Below, one piece after another: positions 12,226 through 23,293 of a stretch of 64,000 bases of DNA. The notes under the pieces were generated by a model. That model searched no databases. It was not told the DNA's origin and worked only from the letters and a program-made list of their open reading frames with translations. Each line of letters starts with the position of its first letter. The first letter of the stretch is position 1. Source of the stretch: Liquidambar formosana (Eukaryota; Streptophyta; Magnoliopsida; Saxifragales; Altingiaceae); assembly GCA_039720395.1 (NCBI GenBank), contig CM077833.1:16367133-16431132 (forward strand), written 5' to 3'. The position numbers and the translations under genes are program-made.

Positions 12226-13369
12226 AAAATCCACTTCATTGGACAATTAATTTTGTCTTTTTCAAGTTAGTAATAAACCCCAACTCAACGAATGCATGAT
12301 GCCAACTACTACTTAGGGTCATCTAAATGAATCCGTTTTCAGAATTCAGCTCTATCTAAAACAACATCCTTCATTAAACACTTAGCAATTATTCTTTTCT
12401 CAGTACCCCTACCCACATTCTTTTTAGCCCACCTCTTTGTCTTCATTGTAGATGGTCAAACACTCAAACCACACATTCCCATCATCTTTTCCTCAATTGG
12501 TTCAACCTCTAACTCCTCATGAATGCAATAAATTCTTCTTCTCTCTTTGCTTGTATTGCCACTCAACCATGTAAACATCCTCATTTAAGTTGCTCCTCAT
12601 ATTTTGAACATGTTTCTTAACTGTCCAACATTTGTACCACAAAGCATAGCTGGCCATATAGTCATCTTATAAACTTTCCATTCAAGCTTAAAAGGTAATT
12701 CACAATCACACAACACTTTAAATTCACTTCTCCACTTTATCCATCCCACTGTTTTAAATCACGCTTGCAATGTAAAAGGAACCGGTGTAATGGGCGTTAC
12801 ATAAAAAGACACGGATACAGTCATACAGTAATTGTCAACTTTTACTTCAGATGCACAACATCCCAAAAGCTTAGTGACGGTGTGATACATATGCTTTCAC
12901 CTCAAATCCCACCCATTAATGTTTTTGAAGAGAGAGACCTAGTAGGAGAACTGGAGAAGTGTCAAAATAGGCTAGAGAACCCCTTTATATGCTTAATGGT
13001 CCACAACTGGCATTATAGCACCAAGATGGACCAACCATGAATTTGAGACATGAGGCCATCACAATAAATAACTGTAACAGTCCCCTAAAATTCCATTATA
13101 TTCCATAACCACTGCCATTTAACACTAATGGATTCTAAGAGTAACATCCTCCTCTTCACCCTTTCTTTATGAATAATGAATCCTAACAACGGAACTCAGA
13201 ACTTATAAATTTTAAGTATCTCTTGGCCATCAATTTTTACCATTCGCTTGTACCTACTCATATATTTACTATATATTCCATATCATTTTTCTTAGTCGTA
13301 CTTACCCAAAAACCATCACATAAGTTCTACCTAAAATTCCTAATCTAGTTTCATCAACTAGAACTATAT

Positions 13370-13673
13370 TTTTTTATCGGCAACAAAAGTGAAATTTTAT
13401 TAATAATTAAAAATATAAAAGTACAATATAGGATGAGCAGTCCTACACGAAAAACAAAATGGAAAAAATAAAAAAGAAAACCAGAGCATTACATCTCAGT
13501 ATCTCACACACAACCTCCAATCTGACATAATAACAAACAATGGGCTCCCAACAAAATCCAGACTGAAGCACAAAAAGAAGCCAAAAAACCAACCCTGTCC
13601 CACAAACTCCAAACATCCTCGCTTTTATCATAAAAAATCCACTATTTCTCTCCAACCAAATAACACAGAAGAT
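13370..13673 (-). mobile_element. 5'-truncated L1 tail nested in the RTE element
   Basis: Minus strand: short ORF2 C-terminal remnant (EDVWSLWDRVGFLASFCASV), 3' UTR, then poly(A) (plus-strand T run at 13370-13376). Flanked by a 13-bp target-site duplication with one mismatch, ACTAGAACTATAT (13357-13369) and ACTAAAACTATAT (13674-13686). The RTE reading resumes on both sides. Confidence 0.8.
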
Positions 13674-13750
13674 ACTAAAACTATATCATTACTAAAAAGC
13701 ATACAAAATGGAATATCTTCCTAAATATGCCTAATACGTTCAACCATAAG

Positions 13751-14232
13751 CATGGTTCAAAGTCTCTTTCGAGATGGACAAGATCTCGCTGGGTTAACCT
13801 AGTCTCATTTAGGGGCGAAACGATATCTGAAAACAAATCAAGTATTTAGTAGGGTTTTATTTTTAAAAGATGAAGTCTTAATGAATACCCATCGATTAAA
13901 ACGTATACTTGATCATTGATATGTTGTGTTTATTTGTGTTATTTGGGATTATTTTAGGAATGTAAAACCTAATTATAGATCATTTTTAAATTATAGTAGC
14001 ATGCTAGGACCTCTTTTGATATGTTTGACAATATTATGTGTCCCAAGTCATTTGTTTTGCTTATTTAATGGTTCCAATATGATTGTCCAATTTTTTCTAT
14101 TTTTCTATAAATTTTTTGAATTTTTATAAATATTCTTTAATGCGCAAAGTTATGTCTCGCCTAAAACACAACGAGATCGAGATGACCAAGACCAAAATGC
14201 GACAACAATCAAGACCGAGACTTTGAACCATG
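13751..14232. mobile_element. hAT-like MITE nested in the RTE element
   Basis: Perfect 16-bp terminal inverted repeats CATGGTTCAAAGTCTC (13751-13766) and GAGACTTTGAACCATG (14217-14232). They are flanked by an 8-bp target-site duplication with one mismatch, ACCATAAG (13743-13750) and ACCACAAG (14233-14240). No coding capacity. RTE sequence continues on either side. Confidence 0.85.
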
Positions 14233-15092
14233 ACCACAAGGGCTTAACGCCAAACGTTGATGTAAGCCTATTACAATTGAGAAGTCCCCTGTCACTACAC
14301 AATTTGTTCTCAAGTAGTTATTGCTCTCAAAAGCTTTAGTCACATCACTATTCTCAATGATTCTCCTCTATTTTCTAAATCCAACCACATTATCTCCCTA
14401 GGGGTTTAATCTATGAAGGTCATTTTACTCCTCTCTAAATCTTCCCATCAATCACCTAATTAGAACAACTTCCATTATTGATCCTTTGCACATAAACCAA
14501 ATTGAATTTTTGATACCATATTATCATCTCTCTTTGCTCAGTCATTCTCTCCCACAGTTTTACCATATGACTCTAAATATAATACAAAAATAGATGGTGT
14601 AGCTTCAAATATTAACGTTTCTCTCATATGAAGCTTCAAATATCACCTATGTCCTAATAAATAGGTATCAAAGTACTTTTTCTCCATTCTTCAAGCATCT
14701 TCGTACTCTTTAAGATCTTGTTAAACAAGCATTTAATCAAAACTACAAAATCACCACCCATATACTTCCCATCCCCAATAGAAATTCAATCAGATCCTTA
14801 AACCTTTCCTATTTTCATCTTCTTAGTAACTACTTTTACATTAGTTACCCTAATTTTGGAGAGGAAAAAAACTGTAGCATTTATCCTCCCTAGAGTTACT
14901 AAGTTCACCTAAAGTTAAATCCCCTACAAGGATTTCATTAAATAATTTTTGGAAAAAACTCCTTCAAGTTTCCTCAATCTCATCCCCCTTTAGCAAAAAT
15001 TTATCATCCTCATCTTTAATGCACTTAACATAATTTAATATTACCTTTTGTTTTCTTTTTTTCTCACTTATCCTAGCATGTTTTTATACATC

Positions 15093-15633
15093 CTTTTTTT
15101 TTTATCAACAACATAAATAAAATTTTCCTAATAAGCAAAAGAGGATACAAATGAAGGAGGGCAAGATGTCCTCCTACAAAACAAAAAGAAACAACTAACA
15201 TGTACAAACTAACTTCCAATCATGCTTAATAGCAAAAAAGAAACCCCAACAAAGGCCTTAGAAATAGAGGCCCAAAAAGAAGTCAAAAACTAGCTCAATC
15301 CCACAACCCCTCAACGGACTCAAATTTGTCTTCAAACACCCTAGCATTCCTCTCCAACCATATTACCCAAAACGTAGTCAAAATAGCACACTTTCAAAGA
15401 GTTACGGCTTTCTTACTTCTTCCAAAACCCCCCAAAATCTATCTCAAACATATTGATATAAGAACTCTGAGACACGCAACACAACTCAGCTCTATGAAAA
15501 AGCCTTTGCCACAACCTCCTAGTAACCAGACTATGAAAAAAAGAAAAGAAGAAGCATCCTTTGTACATAAATTAAATCCTTAAACATCCCCTTTGTACGT
15601 AAGCCTTTGCCACAACCTCCTAGCAACCAAACA
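15093..15633 (-). mobile_element. 5'-truncated L1 tail nested in the RTE element
   Basis: Minus strand: L1 ORF2 C-terminal remnant (NMVGEECEGV, then an FLTSFWASISKAF-like block), 3' UTR, and poly(A) (plus-strand T run about 15093-15103). A perfect 15-bp target-site duplication ATGTTTTTATACATC lies at 15078-15092 and 15634-15648. It also holds a direct repeat of an aagcctttgccacaacctcc-type stretch at 15502 and 15601. Confidence 0.85.
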
Positions 15634-15879
15634 ATGTTTTTATACATCTTTTTCCTCATCCTTTGTACGTAAGTTGCAAAACAAATCATTATAGGTCTTA
15701 GATTTAGCCTCACTTATTCTTCACTTCCTTTCCAACTAAGTTCCAAGTTTTCCCCATTCCTACATTAAAAATTTTACAACAAGCTCTTTTGGGACCGATT
15801 GCTTTTATACCTCTCAGTTCATCCTTTCTTTAGATGAGGGCTCATTCCCCCTAGATTCTCATATATATATATAAAGCTT

Positions 15880-15942
15880 TGATCATGTGCGGGGTACGGC
15901 CGTGATCGAATGGGATACTCCGGGATATCCCGCACATGATCA
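15880..15942. repeat. Short perfect-armed hairpin flanked by TA repeats
   Basis: Arms TGATCATGTGCGGG (15880-15893) and CCCGCACATGATCA (15929-15942) are perfect inverse complements around a 35-nt loop that contains GATATCC and TACGGCCGTGATC. TA microsatellites lie on both sides (15861-15872, 15953-15969). The local GC content is well above its surroundings. Confidence 0.8.
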
Positions 15943-15989
15943 GCCCTCTATATATATATATATATATATAATAATATCACCACTCACTT

Positions 15990-17560
15990 AATACAACGAG
16001 ATAAAACTTGAGGCGAAAGATACTCGGTTGACAAGTGCATAGCACAATGACCCATAAGCTTCAAAAAATTTAAGTCCTTGAAGCAGTTCCTCAAGGCTTG
16101 AGCCTGACATAACTAACAATGATGTCCTTTAGTAAGATTAACCTAATCCATTTGTTACTTCAACACATTAAAACTAGACCAAAACCAAACAACACACTAG
16201 TAAAAGGGCATGCTTGATAAACGAGGCGAAGCACAAAGGCATGGAGATCAACGCTCCAAAGTACATGCAAATGATAACCTAAAACTTTTTCCTTTTCAGT
16301 GCCTTTTACGTAAAGTGATTTCTAACAATCAACCAGGTGAATTTATAAAAGTTAGAAGCTTGCTGACAACAATGATTGACACCCTAATAAGAACACTAGA
16401 CTATCAACCATCCACCCTAATTCCACAAGGAATACTATGGAAACTACTCAGCTGCCCCAATTCAATATCACATCATTCAGGCATCAAAAATCACAGACCC
16501 AGTCTCTACTATCCATCTTAATCAATGCGATGAAAGAATGACAGAACAGTATCTTCACCACTCCTCCCAACACTGAGACCCCATTTACATGATGATGAAA
16601 TGTATGAAAATAAAAAAGAATTTTTTCCAATATTTAGGACTCCAGATGACACAGCTCCATTCAACTAGGCCTAAATCAATTATTTGAATACGTTCGCAAA
16701 TTTCGTTTTATTTTCTTTTCCTCCACTTCTCAGCAACCAAACAGAGGATATCTTAAGTACTTTATAAAACCAAATATGTTCCCACTTCAAACTTTAATCA
16801 AACAAATTACTAAAGTACTAAACCAATCAACACCCACTGATTTACAAACAAACTTAACAAATCTAAAACATGCCCTTGTGATATAAACAAGTATATGAGA
16901 TTTAAATTGGCTTAGAGAAAGAAAAAAAAAATTTCCACTCAAGCCTCATAAAACTATTTGGCTTAATCCATAAATAGAAGACTCAGAATTTCGTCCTCTT
17001 CTCTTTTCCTCCACTTTCTCAGCAACCAAACAGAGGGTAACTTAAAGGTCGCCAAATAAAAAAATAAATAAAAACATACTTATTAGTGCCCAATTCAAAC
17101 TGCGACCAAACCAATCAAAACCCACTAATTTTCACACAAACCTAAAGCATACCCATGTGATAAAAAACAAGTGTGCGTGAGTGAGAGAGAGGGAGAGAGA
17201 TTCAAATTGAGAATGATCAAATGAGTCTTACATTCCTTCCTTTCCAGACATAGTACACGCGTTTTGCCATGAGAGAATCTGCCCGCTCTTACTATGCCGG
17301 AAGAGAGTCGAAGATTTGGAACTTGTGGTTGTTCATCTCCGGGAGAGACCCCCCCGCCTCTCAAAACAAATCTCGGGAAAATTATGGTCGATTGTTGGCT
17401 ACTCAGACTACTTTCGGAATAGACTGGCTCTTCCGGGGGAGTTTAGATTGTTTTTGAATGTTTGAGGAAGATGTGAAGGTGTGATCGACTTGGGTTGTGA
17501 TCTAGGAAGATGACGGTTCGGAGCTTTCCGGCCCAAGGGGGCGGTACTTCGGAGCTTTCA
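15990..17560 (-). repeat. Inverted duplicate of the acyltransferase 5' end (arm A)
   Basis: The reverse complement of this stretch aligns nearly end to end with 25790-27075 and, after a jump, 29228-29520. That covers 5' flank or 5' UTR, exon 1, the donor site and the start of intron 1 of the DHHC acyltransferase gene. Matching landmarks include CTTCGACTCTCTTCCGGC, TCACATGGGTATGCTTTAGG, AATTCACCTGGTTGATTG and GTGCTATGCACTTGTCAAC. About 2.15 kb (27075-29228) present in the other arm is absent here. No exon 2-5 homologue lies further along this strand. Confidence 0.88.
17232..17270 (-). pseudogene. Orphan duplicated exon 1 of the DHHC acyltransferase
   Basis: 39-nt open exon reading MAKRVYYVWKGRN, followed by an intact donor (GTAAGACT at 17231-17224). 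It is the same length as exon 1 of the downstream gene ([13 protein letters not shown]), to which it aligns with several substitutions. In the family this exon encodes the extreme N-terminus (an MxxRVYxVWKGxN pattern). No partner exons are present on this strand, so a transcript from here could not encode the enzyme. It retains the family's WKG where the main gene has WKA, so it is not obvious which copy is more ancestral. Confidence 0.8.
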
Positions 17561-17825
17561 TTCCCTTGTGCCTCAATGACAAAAGGCCCTGTTTGTTTCA
17601 GCATTATATGCTTTACGGTAGGCTGGAACACGGTTCTGGTATACTCGAGGATGGGACTGGTCCGATCGATTCGGTCCAGTTTCAAACCGGTCCAAACAGT
17701 TGCCAATCCAGTTTTGATTTAAATTTTAAAGTCTCAAATTACTTCGGTTAGATCCACGGTTTAGAAGGTATTAAAATCAGACTAGAACAAATTCTTGAAT
17801 TCCATAATATATATATATATATATA

Positions 17826-18200
17826 TGGTGATTAGGTAAGCACTTGCTGATATAAATTATATCAACACTCACATTAAGAGTTATATATTTTGCATTAGTA
17901 GGATATAAGGTACATTAGACCAATGCAAGAGGAATAATTCTCAATGAATAGTGCTAATATAACTTATATCAACACGTGTTGATAGAAACATAATTGTGTG
18001 TGTATATATAAATAGGATGATGATCAGGTAAGCACGTGCTAATATAATTTATATCAACACCTGCATTAGAAGTTATACCTTATGCATTAGTGAGATATGA
18101 GGTACATAAAACCAATGCAAGGGATACAACCTCCAATGCATAATGCTGATATAACTTATATCAATACTGTACTGATAGAAACATAACCATATATATATAT
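17826..18200 (+). repeat. Tandem pair of a ~180-bp MITE
   Basis: Two units (about 17826-18010 and 18016-18200), each beginning near GGTAAGCAC and containing TATAACTTATATCAACA near the other end. Within a unit the ends are inverted: AAGCACGTGYTRATATAA against TTATATCAACACGTGTT. A third copy, inverted, lies at 23118-23290. No coding capacity; superfamily not determined. Confidence 0.7.
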
Positions 18201-18481
18201 ATAGAATTACACCTCTTTATGGAAATTATAGGCTATTATTTGCAAATCATATTCTTTCACTATATCGGAAAACGACTTACACAAATAAAAATAAAAAAAA
18301 GAAATGAGTCGTTTTTCATTCTTTTTACTCAAAATGGGTAAAACGAAATTACATCATTTTCTTTTTTTGGATATAACCAAGCATCGTAAATTACTGTTTT
18401 ACACTGAACCAAACAAAGCCAAATGAGAGACAAAAATGAATTTAATTTCTATTCTTTTTTTTTTTAATTATTATATGGAGA

Positions 18482-18997
18482 CTATTGCCACTACATAAAG
18501 TATTCTAAACCTCTACTTGATTTATGCTTTTTAAAGTTTTATGAAAAATATAATGCTATGTTTAGATAGGGAATTTTTAAGTGGAATTTCCTTATAAGAA
18601 TTTTACAAATTCCATTTTAAAGACAAATTCCATTTAAAATTTTTTTATCCCAAACATAGTGTAATAGATTTTTATAAAAACTAGTCGCATTGTCCACTAG
18701 AAAACATCATCCTAAACAACTTTGAAGATAATTTTTTTCCAAAATCTATAATTTAAGTGGATTTTTTGGTCATTTATAATCTTTGTTTCAATTTTACAAA
18801 ATGTTCTATGAAAATGGCCAAAAACTTCACTTAAATGAGAGATTTTAAAAAGACCTTTTTTTTACTAAGTTGTTTGGAATGACGTCTTTTAGTGGACTAT
18901 ATGATAGTTTTTATAAAAACATTTTATATTTTTCATAAAACCAAAAAAAAGTGTAAACTAAGTTAAGGGTTTATAATATTTTATGTGATGACCACAA
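18482..18997. repeat. Inverted-repeat element, same end sequence as 41974-42905
   Basis: The left end TTGCCACTACATAAAGTATT and the right end (reverse complement of TTATGTGATGACCACAAC) form an imperfect inverted repeat. Both resemble the ends of the element at 41974-42905 (CCACCACATAAAATACT). The internal sequence is AT-rich and non-coding. Exact borders and target duplication were not resolved. Confidence 0.45.
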
Positions 18998-19210
18998 CAG
19001 GACCCTTTTTATTATTCTATTAAATTCTTTGCCCTTTTATGCTCGCCAAATACAATGTACGAATTTTTAAAACTCCCATGAAACTTTTTTGTGAAAAGTG
19101 GATGTGGATCAACTTTATCACTTCATGCTTAGTTAAAAGAGGATTGGCCTATTTCTTTCTTTTTTACTACTCCATTAGATCTTTTTCCTTTCTTTTATGG
19201 TTAATAATTT

Positions 19211-19520
19211 TAAGGTAAATTATAAGAAATCCTCCTAATGTATCCTTATTTTTCACATAATTTTCCTAAAGAAATTAGGTTGCAATGTACTTTAAGACAG
19301 TTCACAAATTTAAAAACTAACGCCGCCATTAATTACCATTTATGGAATTAGCAATGCTCACGTAATATTTTTCTATTTAATTTTATTAATAGCAATTAAC
19401 GATGGTGTTAATTGCTAAATTTGTAAATTTTCTGGGAGCACATTGCGATCTAATTTTCTTTAAGTGGGATTATGTGAAAAAAAATTAAACATTAAGGGAT
19501 TTATTATAATTTACATAACT
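19211..19520. mobile_element. Fold-back MITE with ~80-bp arms
   Basis: The left arm starts AAGGTAAATTATAAGAAATCC and runs through TTCACATAATTTTCC to GCAATGTACTTTAAG. The right arm is its imperfect inverse complement (GCACATTGCGATCTAATTTT, GGGATTATGTGAA, GGATTTATTATAATTTAC). A central inverted AGCAATTAAC/GTTAATTGC pair extends the hairpin. No ORF. Confidence 0.7.
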
Positions 19521-19673
19521 TTTTAAAGTCCTAGAAATTTTTTTTTTTTTTGGAAAAAGGTGATGTGGAAGAACTATACCACGTTATCCTTGGTTAGAAG
19601 AAAAATGATCATAACTTACTCATATAAGACTTATTTAGCAAATAATAAAACCATATTTTCATTAACCTATTTA

Positions 19674-19896
19674 GTGCCTGTTTGGATGAGATTCTGGGAG
19701 GCCCAAAATCTCTTCTGATGGCCCATAATCACTTTTAAGAGTGTTTGGATAAAAAAATGAGAAAAGTGATTATAAACCCAAAATAGATTTTGAGGCCAAT
19801 TTGCTCAAGCTGCCTCCCCCCTGATTCTGATTTAGCTTCTGATTTAGCTTCTGATTCTACTTTTGATTTTACTCTGAAGCTATCCCAAACAGGCAC
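19674..19896. mobile_element. Tourist-like (PIF/Harbinger) MITE
   Basis: TIRs GTGCCTGTTTGG (19674) and CCAAACAGGCAC (ending 19896) are flanked by the 3-bp target duplication TTA (19671-19673 and 19897-19899). 223 bp, non-coding. A short GATTCTGATTTAGCTTCT tandem lies near the right end. Confidence 0.85.
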
Positions 19897-19936
19897 TTAG
19901 TCTTTTTGCTTCTTTTATAACAAAAATACCACTTTA

Positions 19937-22862
19937 TCTATATCTATACTACCTATAAAAAGATGAATGTAAGAAAAACTTTTGATTGACTAATATACCC
20001 TTATTTTAATTTTTAAATACACAACTACCCACCCTTCTGCATATATAGGAAATATAGCAATATGGAAACTATAATTCTAAAGCACAAACCTTAATATATT
20101 CTAAAACACATACCTTAATATATAAAACACAAATAGGAATTCAAAGGAAACCCTAAATCAAAATACTCCATTTAATACTATACATATAATCCTAAAGCAC
20201 ATTGATTTCGTATATCATTTTTTCTCTCATTTTCTAACAAACGAGAATGGCCTGTTAGAGGCACACCTACTTCCCAACACAATCACAAACCAAATATCCA
20301 CATTATGGAGACGATACATGGAGACGATACCGAATCTCAACGGGCTGTTGCGTGAGTATTTTATACTTTTATTATGTATTTCTTGAAATTTGGTGAGAAT
20401 TCATATAATGCTGAATTTGTTTGTGGTTGGGGGTGGTTGTTTTCGAGAATTTTGGGTAGATTAGGAAAATCCTTGAATGTGTTTTGATTGTAACGTGAAA
20501 ATTGTTGGAATTGGTCATATATGTATATGATAATTATTATTATTATTTCGCTTGAATTTGGTTGTTGATGGGAAGGGAGGGTGAAAAGAAAAAGGAAAAA
20601 AAACAAAGAAATGAGGAAAAAAATAAAATGAAAATCTTGATCTCCACTCTCTTTTCAATCTCTAAGTGAACAAAATAAAATGTAGAAGATGATACCATAT
20701 AAAAATAAAATTGAGAATTTTTTTTTAGAAAAAGTAAGAAAAACTATATTACGAGGGATCAATTTCACTTATTAAAAAAATAAATTAAATAATATTTAAC
20801 AGCATCAAGAATATAAAATATAGAAAATAAAAATAAAAAAATTATGTTTGCTATTTCCCTTTGGAATGCACATCTCAAATTGAAGTAGCAAATTGCCACA
20901 GCCCACATAAGGTAGCAAAAGACAGATTTGTTACTTTTTTTTTTTTTTTTTTTTTTGCTACCTCCCTCAAAGATGCTCTTGTATCATATATTAAATTATA
21001 TTATATCTATATTACCTATAAAAGTTTATGCTTTAGAAACACTTTTGATTGACCATTACATCTTTATTTTAAATTTTAAATTTTAAATATTTATTTGCCT
21101 CCCATATTTAACCAATTAAGAATGTTTTATATTTAACCAATTAAGAATTTTTATTTTCTAGCAAAAAAGAAGGAAAAAAGATAACACAATTTATGTTTGC
21201 TTCATAAATTCTATACAGCCTCCACTACTATGCATGTGTTCTATCTAACTTTTTATTCCTACCATAACTCCTAACAATTGAAGAAATTTTAACCTATTGT
21301 GTTGAGCATTTATTCTAATGAATTAATTTAACACAAAAGTAACAAATAATTAGATTTTCATGTTCAATATATATATATATATATAGATATAGATATAGAA
21401 TTTATAAATTTTTTTATTTAAATAATATTCATGTGCAACGCACGTGTACCCATATATATATAGATATATTACTTATAAAAAGTTGAATGTGAGAAAAAAG
21501 TTGACTAATATACCCTTATTTTAAATTTTAAATGCACAATTACCCTTCTACATATATAGGAAATGTAGAAATATAAAACACATACATAAATAGGAATTCT
21601 AAGGAAACTATAATTTGTATAAATAAATAAAACCCAGAATTGTAAGTTAACTCTATTTCATAACATATATCATCTATTCATTAACAATGGGATTCTAAAT
21701 TCTATTTTCTCCATTAACAGTAGCTTCAACCTATTTTAATAGAGCCCTCATCTTCTTTTCTTTTTCGAAATATAGGGTTTTAGGGTTTGTCCTAATTGCT
21801 ATAGAAAATACTGTTTTCCATGTGGGTCAAGTACTTCATATATTTCTGTAACTTTGATTCTCCTACCTCTATTTTTACTAAATGCCTTACCTACAAGATT
21901 CATTTCAAACGTAGTAGGGTTCTATTTTAGTTCTGTTAGATATTATTATTTTTGAGTATTTTTTTATTTTATTTTTTTGGTGTAAGTTTTTGATAAATCG
22001 TGATTCACAAATATTTTACGAGGATACCTTTTTTTTCATTTAATTATTTATTTTTGGAGTTGGTTTGTTTTCTCACATAGAACCTTTTATTAAAATATAA
22101 TATAATAAAATCGAATGAAGTTCCTAGACTATCAAAAACTGGCATTAAGAAAACCAAATCCTATATGTAACGATGTTAAAAATTTTACCTTATTTGGTCA
22201 ATAGAGCATTATCTCAACAAATGACAATCCAAGAGGATTCCCATGTTTTAGTAAACACATTTTTCATTGAGAAAATTTTAAAAATAAGTATACTTATTAT
22301 AATTTCATTTAATTTTTTATATTATAAAAAAATTTTATAAAAAAAACCCAACTTCCCCACTTATAGAATAATATTTTCAATGAGTTGGATGACATTTATT
22401 TTAATTTATTTCTTATTTTTTGAATTTAAACACGATGTTATTTGTTCAATTTATTTATGAAATAAATTTTTTTTAAAATTATTACTCTTTGAAATAAGTA
22501 CATAACTAGGTTAGTTGCCAAACAAGTTTAAAAAAAAGGGTTAAACTATTTAGCTTTTTCCTTACAAAAATAAACATATATATATATATACACACTGACA
22601 GAGTCATGAGAAATATCCTTTCGATAGGCAAGTATACAACTGAAATTTACATATATTTTTTATATTTATTTAAGTTATTGATGACACATTTAATTAATTT
22701 ATTAGTTTTGGAATTGATTTTTTTTTTTTTCCCATCACAAAAATCTCTTCTTTAAAAGACAATTTATATGGTCCACTTTAGTATAAATTCGTATACCATT
22801 GATGAAATATTTATTTTATAATTTAAAAATATTCACGTGCAACGCACGTGTGTATCAACTAG
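19937..22862 (+). mobile_element. Cluster of non-autonomous Helitrons
   Basis: The 3' end carries the Helitron signature: a hairpin CACGTGC-AAC-GCACGTG (22834-22850), then about 8 nt, then CTAG (22859-22862) followed by T. Three related 5' heads occur, each with an ACCTATAAAA- or ACTTATAAAA-type word and then ...TTTGATTGACTAATAT or similar: at 19937/19943 (TCTATACTACCTATAAAA), 21006 (TCTATATTACCTATAAAA) and about 21462 (ATATATTACTTATAAAA). A second, decayed hairpin CATGTGC-AAC-GCACGTG is at 21430-21446. The simplest reading is two or three nested or tandem copies ending at 22862. No Rep/helicase ORF is present. Confidence 0.7.
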
Positions 22863-23117
22863 TAGTTTATAAGTATAGCCACCCATCAACTCCATATCCA
22901 TCCTGAAAATAACTCTCGGCCTCATAGGTTTCATGACATCATGATGATGTCAATAAAGGAATATCGACCTCATGATTGACATCATGATGATATTAGTAAA
23001 AAACACCAAGCCTTGGCATTTTGATGGTGACTGATGTACACCCAATCCCAAGCTCTCTGACGAAGCCAACATGTAATCATACCATGTGAGATATGCATAC
23101 GTATGGAGTATATATTT

Positions 23118-23290
23118 AGATCGGTTATGTTCAAATTAACACGTGTTGATATAAGTTATATTAGCATTATACATTAAGGGTTGTATCATTTGCATTGGTC
23201 CAATATACTTCATATCTCATTAATGCATAAGGTACAATTCTCAATGCAGGTGTTGACTATAAGTTATATCAACACGTGCTTACTTAATTA
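23118..23290 (-). repeat. Third copy of the ~180-bp MITE (inverted)
   Basis: The reverse complement aligns with the two units at 17826-18200 throughout (AAGCACGTGTTGATATAACT, TATGCATTAATGAGATATGA, GGACCAATGCAA, TATAACTTATATCAACACG). Its plus-strand left end abuts a GATCGGTTATGTT word, and the Helitron at 23294 begins just after its other end. Confidence 0.7.
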
Positions 23291-23293
23291 CTA

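Larger units (their letters stand above)
12230..15790 (-). mobile_element. RTE-clade LINE, decayed and interrupted by nested insertions
   Basis: Read on the minus strand and skipping insertions, pieces appear in the order of a plant RTE ORF2: an inter-domain block near 15660 and 15075-15000 (DEEKDVYK, then CIKDED-like), RT start near 14520 (NQFGL), a TFIDLEKAY-like stretch near 14420, the catalytic region near 13720-13690 (CMLFSNDIVLVDET, where the normal YADD/FADD has become SNDI), then DGQEI and IIHKE near 13220-13150, WIKWRS near 12745, LPFKLEWKVYK near 12690 and WPAMLCGT near 12650. Stops and frameshifts are frequent, so it is extinct. L1 tails sit at 13370-13673 and 15093-15633 and a hAT MITE at 13751-14232. 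The interval 12770-13060 does not match and may be another insertion. Confidence 0.75.

Noticed and set aside
17586..18417. One larger MITE with GGCCCTGTTTG / CAAACAAAGCC ends
   Set aside because: Ends pair only weakly and no target duplication was found; the smaller tandem MITE explains most of the interval.
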